Part shown: positions 41,868 through 51,061 of the stretch, in pieces
Layout: every line of letters starts with the position of its first letter
Numbering within the stretch: position 1 is the stretch's first letter
Assembly (NCBI GenBank): GCA_947626465.1
Contig: CANQSI010000001.1
Location: forward strand, 19,006 to 83,005
Direction of reading: 5' to 3'
Length of the DNA stretch: 64,000 nucleotides
DNA from: an uncultured Atopobiaceae bacterium
GTDB lineage: Bacteria > Actinomycetota > Coriobacteriia > Coriobacteriales > Atopobiaceae
The notes under the pieces: model-generated
Seen by the model: the letters and a program-made list of their open reading frames with translations, nothing else
Told to the model about the DNA's origin: nothing
The model's database searches: none
Translations under genes and position numbers: made by a program

Positions 41868-43088
41868 ATGGCGTCAGAGATGATGGAAGCGTTGATGGCC
41901 CTTTGCCAAGAGCGGGGCATCGACCAGTACTACCTCATCGACAGGCTCGAGAAGTCGCTGGCGAAAAGCTATGCCGACATCATGAACCTCGAGTATGGGG
42001 CTGAGGTGACGATCGACAAGGCCACCGGCAACATCTACGTGTCGAAGATGGTGCCCAAGGGCGAACCCGACCCCGAGACGGGCGAGTACACGGAGTTCGA
42101 CTACGAGGACGTGACGCCCGAAGACACCTCGCGCATCGCCGCCCATAACGCGAAAGCCGAGATCATGGCCATCGTGGACAGGGTGAAGAAGGAGCGCATC
42201 TACGAGGAGTTCTCCAATCGCATCGGCGACCTCATCTCCGGTGACGTCATCCAGTCCACGCTCGACTTCACGATCCTGCAGATTCGCAAGGGCGTCGAGG
42301 CGGAGCTTCCGCACTTCGACACCAGGCGCCATCCCGACGAGCGCAACGAACGCCCTCGCGGCGAGCGCTACATGACGAAGGACAAGGGCCTGAAGGCCGT
42401 CATCGTGGACGTGAAGAACCCGAACGAAGGCGAGCCCACACGTCGCTCGAGACCCTCGATCATCGTGAGCCGCACGAACCCCGATTTCGTACGCAGGCTC
42501 TTCGAGCTCGAGGTTCCCGAGGTGTACGACGGCGTGGTGGAGATTCGCTCCATCGCGCGGGAGCCCGGCGTGCGCTCGAAGGTGGCGGTGGCCTCGATCG
42601 ACTCGCGCCTCGACCCCGTGGGTGCCTGCGTGGGCCCGAAGGGCTCTCGCGTGCGCTCCGTCGTCTCAGAGCTCAAGGGCGAGCGCGTGGACGTGGTGCA
42701 GTGGTCCGACGATCCCGCGCGCTGCGTGGCCGAGGCGCTCTCGCCGGCGAAGGTGAACCGCGTGCTCATCGAGGAGAAGACGCGCCATGCCACGGCGATC
42801 GTGCCAAACGACCAGCTCTCGCTTGCGATCGGCAAGGATGGCCAGAACGCGCGCCTTGCCGCGAAGCTCACGGGCTGGAAGATCGACATCAAGAACGAGG
42901 AGCTCGCGCAGGGGCTCTTCCCCAGTTCCTTTGCCGATGAAGCGGACGACCTCCTCGACGAGGAGGGTTCCCATCGCTGCAAGTACGTGGATGAGAATGG
43001 CGTGCGCTGCCGCAACATGGCGCGCCCGGGCTCAGAGTTCTGCGGCATCCACGAAAGCGCCCAGTCCGAGACCATGGATCTCGTCTAA
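41868..43088 (+). CDS. nusA: Transcription termination/antitermination factor NusA with C-terminal Cys3His motif
   Basis: A 406-residue RNA polymerase-binding factor that modulates pausing, termination and antitermination. It has the N-terminal RNAP-binding domain, a long linker and S1 region, then KH1 (GACVGPKGSRVRSVVSELKG) and KH2 (LSLAIGKDGQNARLAAKLTG). After KH2 an acidic linker leads to a compact tail with Cys371, Cys381, Cys392 and His395, a likely zinc site not present in standard NusA. The start is ATG 41868, with AAAGGAAGCGTGAGGA upstream. infB follows after 47 bases with no ylxR gene between. Confidence 0.95.
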   Translation: MASEMMEALMALCQERGIDQYYLIDRLEKSLAKSYADIMNLEYGAEVTIDKATGNIYVSKMVPKGEPDPETGEYTEFDYEDVTPEDTSRIAAHNAKAEIMAIVDRVKKERIYEEFSNRIGDLISGDVIQSTLDFTILQIRKGVEAELPHFDTRRHPDERNERPRGERYMTKDKGLKAVIVDVKNPNEGEPTRRSRPSIIVSRTNPDFVRRLFELEVPEVYDGVVEIRSIAREPGVRSKVAVASIDSRLDPVGACVGPKGSRVRSVVSELKGERVDVVQWSDDPARCVAEALSPAKVNRVLIEEKTRHATAIVPNDQLSLAIGKDGQNARLAAKLTGWKIDIKNEELAQGLFPSSFADEADDLLDEEGSHRCKYVDENGVRCRNMARPGSEFCGIHESAQSETMDLV

Positions 43089-43135
43089 CTACCCGGCTCA
43101 AGGCGACGCCCTTCCTCTCGAAAGGTAACGAATAG

Positions 43136-45712
43136 ATGGCAAATACGCCCGTCCACAAGCTCGCCAAGGATCTTGGCATGTCGAGCAAGGAGCTTCTGGG
43201 CTACCTCGCGGAAATGGGTATCCCGGCGAAGTCTCCCTCTTCGGGGCTCGTGCCCGCCTACGTGTCGATGGCCAAGAAGAAGCTCGGTCCCATCCTCAAG
43301 GCTCGCCAGGAGGAGATCCTTGCGCAGAGGAAAGCCGAGGAGGAGGAAGCCGCAAAGGCCGCCGAGGAGGAGCGCAGGCGCCGCGAGGCGGAGCGCGTCG
43401 AGGTCGAACGCCGTCGTGCCGAGGAGCGCAAGGCCGCCGAGGAGGAACGCAAGCGCCGCGAGGCGGAGAAGGCCGCCGAGGAGGAGCGCAAGCGCGCCGA
43501 GGAAGAGGCGAATCGCGTGCGCGACAACGCGCCGAAGCTCTCGCCCTCCTTCGAGGGCCTGCTCTCGCAGATCGCGCAGCAGGAAGAGGTGCTGAAGCAG
43601 CAGGCTGAGGCCTCTGTGCGCGCGAAGGATGCCGCGAGGGGCCAGGGCGCGCCGCGCCAAGCCCATGAGAAGCGTCCCGCGCCGATGCCCGAGCCCGAGC
43701 GCACGGGCGGGGATCGCCGTGGGCGCGGCGGTCGTCGTCGCAAGGGGCAGGAGAACGAGGATCGCTACGCGCGTATGGCGCGCGCGGCCGAGGAGTACAA
43801 CCGCGAGCGCGTGCTCGAGGATGCGCGTGCGCAGGTGGAGGAGGCCAACCGCGCCTCCACCGGCCGGCGCAAGAAGCGCAAGGAACGCCGCCAACAGCAG
43901 CAGGCGCAGCGTGAGGAGGAGCGCGCGATAGCCGAGGCCATTGCCAACGACCAGGACGTCTCGCAGCTCGGCACGGTGAAGGTGCCGCAGGGCTCCACCG
44001 TGGCGGAGCTCGCAGAGCTCCTCGGGGTGGACGCGTCGGATATCGTGAAGCGCCTCTTCCTCTTGGGAACGCCGCTCACGATGACGCAATCCATGACCGA
44101 CGACCTTATCGAGCTCGTGGCCGATGACCTTGGACGCGAGGTGCGCGTGATGACGAAGGAGGAGGAGAACTCCTTCACCTTCTACGACGATCCGGCGGAC
44201 CTCCTGCCGCGCTCGCCGGTGGTAACCGTGATGGGCCACGTCGACCACGGCAAGACGTCGCTTCTCGACGCCATCCGCGACACCGGCGTGGTGGCCTCGG
44301 AGGCGGGTGGCATCACCCAGCACATCGGCGCCTCGCAGGTGGAAATCGACGGACGCAAGATCACCTTCGTCGACACGCCCGGCCACGAGACGTTCACCGC
44401 GATGCGCGCACGCGGCGCGAAGGTGACGGACATCGTCATCCTCGTGGTCGCGGCGGACGACGGCGTGATGCCGCAGACCGTCGAATCGATCAACCACGCC
44501 CGCGCCGCGAAGGTGCCCATCGTGGTGGCGGTGAACAAGATCGACCGCGATGACGCGAACCCCGATCGCGTGCGCCAAGAGCTCACGGAATACGAGGTCA
44601 TCCCCGAGGAGTGGGGTGGCGAGAACATGTTCGTGAACATCTCGGCGAAGAAGAAGATCGGCATCGACGAGCTCCTCGAGACCGTCCTCCTCCAAGCCGA
44701 CGTGCTCGAACTCAAGGCGAATCCGAACACCTTCGCCTCGGGCTACGTGCTCGAAGCCAAGCTCGACAGGGGCCGAGGGGCCGTGGCGACGGTTCTCGTG
44801 AACCGCGGCACGCTCCACGTGGGCGACGCCTTGGTGGCGGGCATGAGCCATGGACGCGTGCGCGCCATGCTCGACCAGCATGGCCAAAACGTCGAGAGCG
44901 CCGGCCCCTCCGACGCCGTCGAGATCCTCGGCCTCTCCTCCGTGCCTGCGGCGGGCGACGAGTTCCGCGTGTTCCAGGATGAGCGCGATGCGCGCGACCT
45001 CGCGGAGCAGCGCGCGCTCAAGGCTCGCATCGAGGAGCAGAACGCCACGCATAAGGTGACCCTCGAAAACCTCTTCGAGACGATGGACGAGGGGGAGATC
45101 GCCGAGCTCAACCTCGTCGTGAAGGCGGACGTCCAAGGTTCCATCGAGGCGCTCCGCGACGCGCTCGCGAAGATCGACCAGTCCGAGGTGAAGATCAACG
45201 TCATCCACGGCGCCGTCGGCGGCATCACGGAAACCGACGTCATCCTCGCCTCCGCCTCCGATGCCGTGATCATCGGCTTCGGCGTGCGGCCCGAGGCGAA
45301 GGCGCGCACGCTCGCCGAGCGCGACGGCGTGGAGATCCGCACCTACTCCGTCATCTACCAGGCCATCGAGGACATCGACGCGGCCCGCATCGGCATGCTC
45401 CGGCCCACCGAGGAGGAGCGCGAGACGGGCGAGGCCGAGGTGCGCGAGACCTTCAAGGTGCCAAAGGTGGGCGTGGCGGCAGGCTGCATGGTCACGCAGG
45501 GCGAGATCTCCCGGGACGACCGCGTGCGCATCGTGCGCAACGGCGTGGTGGTCTACGACGGGTCGTTCGCCTCGATGCGTCGCTATAAGGACGACGTGCC
45601 CAGCGTGCGTGCGGGCTATGAGTGTGGCCTCTCCTTCGAGAGCTTCCAGGACTTCCACATCGGCGACGTGGTCGAGGCGTACCGCATCGTCGAGGTGGCC
45701 CGTACGAGCTAG
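43136..45712 (+). CDS. infB: Translation initiation factor IF-2
   Basis: An 858-residue initiator-tRNA GTPase. The N-terminal IF2_N fold (VHKLAKDLGMSSKELLGYL) is followed by a long charged helix of Glu/Arg/Ala (residues about 60-130) and a basic linker. The G domain shows VMGHVDHGKTSLLDAI (near residue 365), DTPGHETF and NKIDRDD, then the β-barrel and C1/C2 domains for fMet-tRNA. The start is ATG 43136 with GAAAGG upstream, and rbfA starts 12 bases after its stop. An alternative internal start could give a shorter IF2 form, as in enterobacteria, but none stands out. Confidence 0.97.
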   Translation: MANTPVHKLAKDLGMSSKELLGYLAEMGIPAKSPSSGLVPAYVSMAKKKLGPILKARQEEILAQRKAEEEEAAKAAEEERRRREAERVEVERRRAEERKAAEEERKRREAEKAAEEERKRAEEEANRVRDNAPKLSPSFEGLLSQIAQQEEVLKQQAEASVRAKDAARGQGAPRQAHEKRPAPMPEPERTGGDRRGRGGRRRKGQENEDRYARMARAAEEYNRERVLEDARAQVEEANRASTGRRKKRKERRQQQQAQREEERAIAEAIANDQDVSQLGTVKVPQGSTVAELAELLGVDASDIVKRLFLLGTPLTMTQSMTDDLIELVADDLGREVRVMTKEEENSFTFYDDPADLLPRSPVVTVMGHVDHGKTSLLDAIRDTGVVASEAGGITQHIGASQVEIDGRKITFVDTPGHETFTAMRARGAKVTDIVILVVAADDGVMPQTVESINHARAAKVPIVVAVNKIDRDDANPDRVRQELTEYEVIPEEWGGENMFVNISAKKKIGIDELLETVLLQADVLELKANPNTFASGYVLEAKLDRGRGAVATVLVNRGTLHVGDALVAGMSHGRVRAMLDQHGQNVESAGPSDAVEILGLSSVPAAGDEFRVFQDERDARDLAEQRALKARIEEQNATHKVTLENLFETMDEGEIAELNLVVKADVQGSIEALRDALAKIDQSEVKINVIHGAVGGITETDVILASASDAVIIGFGVRPEAKARTLAERDGVEIRTYSVIYQAIEDIDAARIGMLRPTEEERETGEAEVRETFKVPKVGVAAGCMVTQGEISRDDRVRIVRNGVVVYDGSFASMRRYKDDVPSVRAGYECGLSFESFQDFHIGDVVEAYRIVEVARTS

Positions 45713-45724
45713 GAGCATCGAACG

Positions 45725-46135
45725 GTGAAACACTCGCCCTCAAGTCGTCGCTCTCAGGAGATCGCGCGCGAGAAGCTCGCGGCGATCCTCCAGACGAAGG
45801 TGTCGGATCCGGCGCTCGCGGGCGTCGTGGTCACCGGCTGCGACGTGTCCGTCGATCGATCGTTCATACGCGCGTTTGTGGCGTGTCCCGCTGAGGACGA
45901 GGAGGCGGTTGCCGAGGCCTTCGGGAGGGCCAAGGGCCATATCCGCCGGCTCTTGGGCCGTGCCCTCGGGTGGCGCGTGACGCCTGAGCTCGACCTTCGC
46001 ATCGATCCCTCCACCGAGGAGGCGCAGCGCATCACGGAGGCGCTCAAGCACGTGCCTCCCACGATGACCGAGGAGAAGGACGAGGACGGCTATCCGATCG
46101 AGCCCGCGGACGTCGATGAGGGTGAGCGCGCTTGA
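45725..46135 (+). CDS. rbfA: Ribosome-binding factor A
   Basis: A 136-residue KH-like factor for late 16S rRNA processing. The phrases SQEIAREKLAAILQTKVSDP, a middle strand with VSVDRSFIRAFV, and LGWRVTPELDLRIDPSTEEA match the family. The C-terminal ~30 residues form an acidic tail. The start is GTG 45725 near GAGCATCGAAC (weak site), probably coupled to infB. The stop overlaps the next start (TTGA). Confidence 0.94.
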   Translation: MKHSPSSRRSQEIAREKLAAILQTKVSDPALAGVVVTGCDVSVDRSFIRAFVACPAEDEEAVAEAFGRAKGHIRRLLGRALGWRVTPELDLRIDPSTEEAQRITEALKHVPPTMTEEKDEDGYPIEPADVDEGERA

Positions 46136-47151
46136 GAAGCGTCCCCGAAGAAGAACGGCGCCTGCAGGAGCGGGGATTCGTCCTTCTCAGCGAGGCCATA
46201 GAGCGTGCGGAGACGATCGCGATCTGCGCGCACATGTCGCCCGACGGGGACGCGCTCGGCTCGGAGCTCTCGCTTGCGGCGATCATCCGTGAACGCTGGC
46301 CGGAAAAGCACGTGCGGTGCCTCCTCGCCGAGGAGAAGGACGTGCCCCGCCATCTGCGCTTCCTCCCGATGGTTGGCGAGCTGGTGACGCCTCGCGCCTA
46401 CGAGGGGACGCCCGACCTCTTCCTCGCCGTCGACCTTTCCGTGGCCTCGAGGCTCGCGGAGGCGCAGGCGATCATGGAGCGGGCGCGTGAGGTGTTCGTG
46501 ATCGACCACCATCCCACGGAGCATCCCTTCGGAGGTGCGCAGGTCATGCGCCCAGACGCGGCGGCATGCGGGGTGGTCGTGCTCGAATATGCGCTCTATC
46601 TCGACGTGTGCGTGACGCGCGACATCGCCATGCTCCTCTTCTGCGCGATCATGACCGACACCGGCCGCTTCCAATACCAAAACGCGAACGCGGAGGCATT
46701 CTGGGCAGCCGGAAAGCTCGTTGCCGCAGGCGCGGACCCCTCCGTTGTGGCGCTCAACGTCTACCAATCCATGCGACTCTCCTACCTTCGCCTCGAATCG
46801 ATCGTCATGGGGCGCATCACCACGCTCCTCGAGGGACGGATCGCCTATTCCTGGGTGCTCTGGGAGGACTTCGAGGCGACGAGCGCCGGAGAGGACGAAT
46901 CCGAGGGGCTCGTGGACATCGTGCGCTGCGTGGAGGGGGCGGAGATCGCGCTTCTCCTCAGGCAGACGCCCGAAGGCGCCATCCGCGGCAACCTGCGCTC
47001 GAAGGGCTCCATCGACGTCTCCGGCGTGGCCACGGAGTTCGGTGGGGGAGGGCACGCTGCCGCCGCCGGCTTCACGTTAGGACGCGTTTCACTCGACGAG
47101 GCCAAGGAGCGAGTGCTTCCTCGTCTCGAAGCGCTCGTGCGCGAGGCGTAG
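46132..47151 (+). CDS. nrnA: DHH-family phosphoesterase (NrnA-like nanoRNase / pAp phosphatase)
   Basis: A 339-residue DHH/DHHA1 phosphoesterase, likely degrading nanoRNAs or dinucleotides and pAp. Motifs are CAHMSPDGDALGSELSL (motif I, with Met where His is frequent before SPDGD), FVIDHHPTEH (the DHH motif, near residue 125), IMTDTGRFQYQN and the DHHA1 glycine motif FGGGGHAAAAGF near 305. The start is taken as TTG 46132, overlapping the rbfA stop. The rbfA-nrnA-truB order is common in Gram-positives. Confidence 0.92.
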   Translation: MRSVPEEERRLQERGFVLLSEAIERAETIAICAHMSPDGDALGSELSLAAIIRERWPEKHVRCLLAEEKDVPRHLRFLPMVGELVTPRAYEGTPDLFLAVDLSVASRLAEAQAIMERAREVFVIDHHPTEHPFGGAQVMRPDAAACGVVVLEYALYLDVCVTRDIAMLLFCAIMTDTGRFQYQNANAEAFWAAGKLVAAGADPSVVALNVYQSMRLSYLRLESIVMGRITTLLEGRIAYSWVLWEDFEATSAGEDESEGLVDIVRCVEGAEIALLLRQTPEGAIRGNLRSKGSIDVSGVATEFGGGGHAAAAGFTLGRVSLDEAKERVLPRLEALVREA

Positions 47152-47156
47152 CGCCC

Positions 47157-48080
47157 ATGGGATCCCAGGGATCGCGCCCCGGCGCCCTCATCGCCGTCGA
47201 CAAGCCAAGCCAGATGACATCCCACGACGTGGTGGCGCGGGTGCGTCGCGCGCTCGGCCTTCGCCGCGTGGGACACGCGGGCACGCTCGACCCCGCCGCC
47301 ACGGGCGTGCTCATCATCGGCCTCGGGCAGGCCACCCGCCTCTTGGGCTTCGTGACGCTTGCCGACAAGTCGTATGTGGCGGAGTTCGTCTTCGGGGCCG
47401 AGACCTCGACCGACGATGCCGAGGGCGACGTCGTGCGCACGGCTGAGGTGCCGGAAGCGCTTCGTTCGGGCGATGCGCTCCGAAGGGCGATCGCCTCGCT
47501 CAAGGGTGAATCTCTTCAAGTGCCCCCGGCGGTGTCGGCCGTCTCGAAGGGCGGCAGGCGCGCCTACGCCGCTGCCCGAAAGGGCGAGGCGCTCGAGCTC
47601 GATCCGCGTCCCATCGAGGTGTACGACGCGACGCTGCTCTCTGAGGAGGTGCGTGACGGCTTCCTCGTGGCCACCGTGGCGCTCCGCGTTTCGAAGGGCT
47701 GCTATGTGCGTGCCCTTGCACGAGATCTCGGCAGGGAGCTCGGGTGCCTTGGCCACGTGGGCTCGCTGAAGCGAACGGCCTCCGGTCCCGTGACGCTCGG
47801 CAGGTGCCTTTCGCTCGAAGACCTCGAGACGCACGGCTGGGATATCGTCGCCTCCCGCACGCTCGACCCCCTCTTGCTCGCAGGGCTCAGCAGAAGGGAC
47901 ATCGAGGGCGCAGACGTGGTGCGCGCGCGAAACGGCCAGCCCCTCTATGCGCATCCCGGCGAGGGCCCCTTGGTGGGGATCTGCTGGGACGGGCTCCTGC
48001 GGGGCGTGTGGGAGCTCAGGGCGGGAGAGCTGCGTCCCAAGGCGAACCTCGTCGATGGCGTGCTTCTCGGAGGTGCGTGA
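47157..48080 (+). CDS. truB: tRNA pseudouridine-55 synthase TruB
   Basis: A 307-residue enzyme that makes pseudouridine 55 in the tRNA T-loop. The family opening AVDKPSQMTSHDVVARVRR is followed by GHAGTLDPAATGVLIIGLG, with the catalytic Asp in GTLDP (about residue 45). SKGCYVRALARDLGRELG and LKRTASGPVTL are also typical, with a C-terminal PUA-like part. The start is ATG 47157; the large open frame upstream belongs to no protein. The stop overlaps ribF (TGATG). Confidence 0.96.
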   Translation: MGSQGSRPGALIAVDKPSQMTSHDVVARVRRALGLRRVGHAGTLDPAATGVLIIGLGQATRLLGFVTLADKSYVAEFVFGAETSTDDAEGDVVRTAEVPEALRSGDALRRAIASLKGESLQVPPAVSAVSKGGRRAYAAARKGEALELDPRPIEVYDATLLSEEVRDGFLVATVALRVSKGCYVRALARDLGRELGCLGHVGSLKRTASGPVTLGRCLSLEDLETHGWDIVASRTLDPLLLAGLSRRDIEGADVVRARNGQPLYAHPGEGPLVGICWDGLLRGVWELRAGELRPKANLVDGVLLGGA

Positions 48081-49135
48081 TGGCAGGCGGTGCGCGCGAG
48101 GCGATGCTTCGCTCCATCACGCGGCGCTCGCTTTTTCTGGGAACCTCGCTTCCCGAGCCACGCGAGCTTGAGGGAGCGAAGCTCTACGACCTTTCCGGGC
48201 GCTGGGAGCCGGGTGGCGCCGCCGTCGTGGCCATCGGCGCCTTCGATGGCGTACACATCGGCCATCAAGCGCTCATCGCCGAGGCGGCTTCCGACGCAAG
48301 GCGACGCGGCGTGCCACTCCTGCTCGTCACCTTCGATCCCGACCCCGCGTGGGTGCTCGCGCCGGATCATCGCGACCGGCAGATCCTCTCCACCGAGGAT
48401 CGCCTCCGGGGCCTCGCTTCGCTCGCTCCCGACGCCATCGTGGCGTATCGCTTCGATGAGGAGTTCGCGGCAACGCCCTACGAGGAATTCTTCACCGAGC
48501 GCCTCCTCGGGCTCGCTGAGGTCCTCTCCGTGCACGTGGGCGAGGATTTCGCGCTCGGCCGAGGAGGCCGGGGGACCATCGATGCGCTCCGGGTGCTCTC
48601 CGGCGCCCTGGGAATCCAGCTCTTCGGGCACGAGCTCGTGGAGGTGGATGGCCGGCCGGTGAGCGCGACGAGGATTCGCGCGCTCCTCGACGAGGGCTCC
48701 ATTCGCGCTTCCTATGAGCTCATCGGACGCTACCCCTTCGTGAGGGGTCGCGTGATGCGCGGAAGGGGAGAGGGACGCGGCCTAGGCATTCCCACCGCGA
48801 ACGTGCACTTCAGCTGCTCCTACGCGTTTCCCCGCGAGGGAGTGTTCGTGGGCATCCTCTGCGACGGCGGCGTCGCCTGGCCCGCCGCGGTGAATCTCGG
48901 CAATCCGCCGAGCTTCGAATCCGCGCCGCTTCGGGAAGGCACGTGGCTTGCCGAGGCCTCGCTCCTCGGCTTTGCGGGAGACCTCTACGAGCGCGAGGTC
49001 TCCGTGGTGCTCGTGGAGCGCCTCAGGGCCTCTCGGAAGTTCGCGAGCGAGGCGGAGCTCGTCGCCACGGTGAGGGCCAACCTCGGGCAGGTGGCGCATC
49101 TTCTGGGCGACGCGGGCGAGAAGGTGGTCGAGTGA
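48080..49135 (+). CDS. ribF: Bifunctional riboflavin kinase / FAD synthetase RibF
   Basis: A 351-residue enzyme that makes FMN and then FAD. The FAD synthetase half has AIGAFDGVHIGHQALI (about residues 51-66), LLVTFDPDP and VSATRIRALLDEG. The riboflavin kinase half begins near residue 225 with GRGEGRGLGIPTANVHF and AVNLGNPPSFE. About 30 extra N-terminal residues precede the first motif. The start ATG 48080 overlaps the truB stop and has CGGAGGTG upstream. dnaG overlaps its stop (GTGA). truB-ribF is a conserved pair. Confidence 0.94.
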   Translation: MAGGAREAMLRSITRRSLFLGTSLPEPRELEGAKLYDLSGRWEPGGAAVVAIGAFDGVHIGHQALIAEAASDARRRGVPLLLVTFDPDPAWVLAPDHRDRQILSTEDRLRGLASLAPDAIVAYRFDEEFAATPYEEFFTERLLGLAEVLSVHVGEDFALGRGGRGTIDALRVLSGALGIQLFGHELVEVDGRPVSATRIRALLDEGSIRASYELIGRYPFVRGRVMRGRGEGRGLGIPTANVHFSCSYAFPREGVFVGILCDGGVAWPAAVNLGNPPSFESAPLREGTWLAEASLLGFAGDLYEREVSVVLVERLRASRKFASEAELVATVRANLGQVAHLLGDAGEKVVE

Positions 49136-51009
49136 TCTCTCCCGAGGAGAAGGAGCGGGTTGTCCAGGCGACGGACTTCGTGGGCCTCGTGGGTGAGACG
49201 GTCGTCCTCCACGAGAAGTCCGCAGGCGATTTCTGGGGATGCTGCCCCTTCCACGAGGAGAGGACCGAATCCTTCCACGTGTCGGCCGATCGCGGGCTCT
49301 TCTACTGCTTCGGGTGCGGGGCGAAGGGCGACGTCATCGACTACGTGAAGCGGCGCGAGAACCTCGAGTTCGCCGACGCCGTGCGCTATCTCGCGGATCG
49401 CGCCCATATCGAGCTCCACGAGAGCAACGCCCCGAGCGCCGGCCCCGGAAGGGGCAGGATCGTCGCCTGCCTCGAAGAGGCGCAACGCCACTTCGCGAAG
49501 CTCCTCTTGAGCACTCGTGATGCCGCGGGGGAGTGCCAGAAGGCGCGCAACTACCTCTCGAAGCGCTCGCTCGGACGTGAGGTGTCGAGGCGCTGGGGAC
49601 TCGGCTATTCGCTCGGCCGAGGAGATCTCGTAAGCCACCTTCGGGGAAGGGGGTTCACGCCTCGAGAGATCGTGGCGGCGGATCTCGGCGTCGAGGGGCC
49701 TCGCGGACTTCGGGATCGCTTCTTCAATCGCGTGATGTTTCCCATTCGAGACGCCGCGGGGCAGGTGATCGGCTTCGGCGGGCGCGTGATCGACACGTCG
49801 CTTCCGAAGTACCTGAACAGCCGCGACTCTTCCATTTGGCACAAGCGCAAGAACCTCTATGCGCTCGATCGTGCGAAGGATTCCATCACGGCGACAGGAC
49901 GGGTGGTGATCGTCGAGGGCTATACCGATGCCATCGCCATGCATGAGGCCGGCATCACCAACACGGTCGCCATCCTCGGAACGGCACTCACCGCGGACCA
50001 CCTGAAGGTGCTCTCGCGTTTCAGGCCGAGAGAGATCATCTCTCTCCTCGACGGCGACGAGGCGGGGCAGCGAGCCGCGGAGAAGATCGTCGCCCTCGTG
50101 GGGCAGACGCGCGCGAAGCTCCTCTGCGTCGTGCTCCCGGAAGGCAAGGATCCTGCGGAATACCTCGAGGCCGAGGGCCCGCACGCCATGATGGAGCGCC
50201 TCGCTCGGGCATCCGACCTCGTGCTCTTCGTGCTTGAGCGTCGCCTTCGCGCGGCAGAGGGCGCCTCGGTGGGGGAGCGCGCGCAGATCCTCGACGACGT
50301 GTGCGGGATACTCGCGCCGCTCTCAGACGACCCCATCGCGCTCTCCTCCTATGCGAGCATCGTGGCGGATGCCTTCTCCGTTGACGACGCCCAAATCCAC
50401 ACGCGGATCCGCGATGCGGCAAGAAAGCTCGCCATGGCGCCCTACCCGCGTCCGGGCTTGCCGGATGGGACTTCGGATGGGGAGCGGGGGTATGCGACGG
50501 AGGAGCCAGGCGAACCGCTTCCGGACCTCTCCCGCGTGGGCGCCGCCGAGCGCTCGAGGCTCCTCTCGGAAAGGGAGCTCCTCGCCACGCTCGCCTCGAG
50601 GCCCGCGGCCTTCGCTCGCGAATCGGAGCGCATCCGCGGGCTCTCTTGGGGAGATCCGCGCCATGGGCGCATCGCCGATGCCCTGCTTGCCACGTCGAAC
50701 GCCCGTGCGAGCGAACGGCTCGCCGCAGCGCGTGCCGTGGACGCGTATGCACCGCAAATCCTCGCCGCGTCCGAGTTCGATCGCCTGGGCGGGCGTTGGG
50801 GAGAGGTGGAGGCGACGTTTCTCGTGGATCAAGTGGAATTGCAATCGCTTTCCCAGGATCTACGGCGCACGTCGTCGGCGCTGCATGCGGCTGAAATCGC
50901 AGGAGATGACCAGCGCATCCAAGAGCTCATGCGAAGCGCCCAGGCCCTGCGTGGGCGAATGGCGGAATTGGAAGCTTCCGTGAGATCGTGGAACGATCGC
51001 GGGGAATGA
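49132..51009 (+). CDS. dnaG: DNA primase DnaG
   Basis: A 625-residue primase that makes RNA primers at the replication fork. The CHC2 zinc finger is CCPFHEERTESFHV with FYCFGCGAKGD (about residues 37-66). The TOPRIM catalytic core carries VVIVEGYTDAIAMHEAGI and ISLLDGDEAGQRAAEK. The C-terminal third, which would contact DnaB, is helical and poorly conserved. The start is GTG 49132, overlapping ribF; the extra upstream frame is not primase-like. It is followed by rpoD, as in the classic macromolecular-synthesis arrangement. Confidence 0.96.
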   Translation: MISPEEKERVVQATDFVGLVGETVVLHEKSAGDFWGCCPFHEERTESFHVSADRGLFYCFGCGAKGDVIDYVKRRENLEFADAVRYLADRAHIELHESNAPSAGPGRGRIVACLEEAQRHFAKLLLSTRDAAGECQKARNYLSKRSLGREVSRRWGLGYSLGRGDLVSHLRGRGFTPREIVAADLGVEGPRGLRDRFFNRVMFPIRDAAGQVIGFGGRVIDTSLPKYLNSRDSSIWHKRKNLYALDRAKDSITATGRVVIVEGYTDAIAMHEAGITNTVAILGTALTADHLKVLSRFRPREIISLLDGDEAGQRAAEKIVALVGQTRAKLLCVVLPEGKDPAEYLEAEGPHAMMERLARASDLVLFVLERRLRAAEGASVGERAQILDDVCGILAPLSDDPIALSSYASIVADAFSVDDAQIHTRIRDAARKLAMAPYPRPGLPDGTSDGERGYATEEPGEPLPDLSRVGAAERSRLLSERELLATLASRPAAFARESERIRGLSWGDPRHGRIADALLATSNARASERLAAARAVDAYAPQILAASEFDRLGGRWGEVEATFLVDQVELQSLSQDLRRTSSALHAAEIAGDDQRIQELMRSAQALRGRMAELEASVRSWNDRGE

Positions 51010-51022
51010 TTGTACGTCGGAG

Positions 51023-51028
51023 TAGAAT
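51023..51028 (+). promoter_or_regulatory. Candidate -10 box for rpoD
   Basis: TAGAAT lies 14 bases after the dnaG stop and 34 before the rpoD start. No -35 is apparent and there is no TG extension, so support is weak. It would let rpoD be expressed apart from dnaG. Confidence 0.3.
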
Positions 51029-51061
51029 GGCTTGTTTCTAAATCAGTCGGAAGGAATTCCC

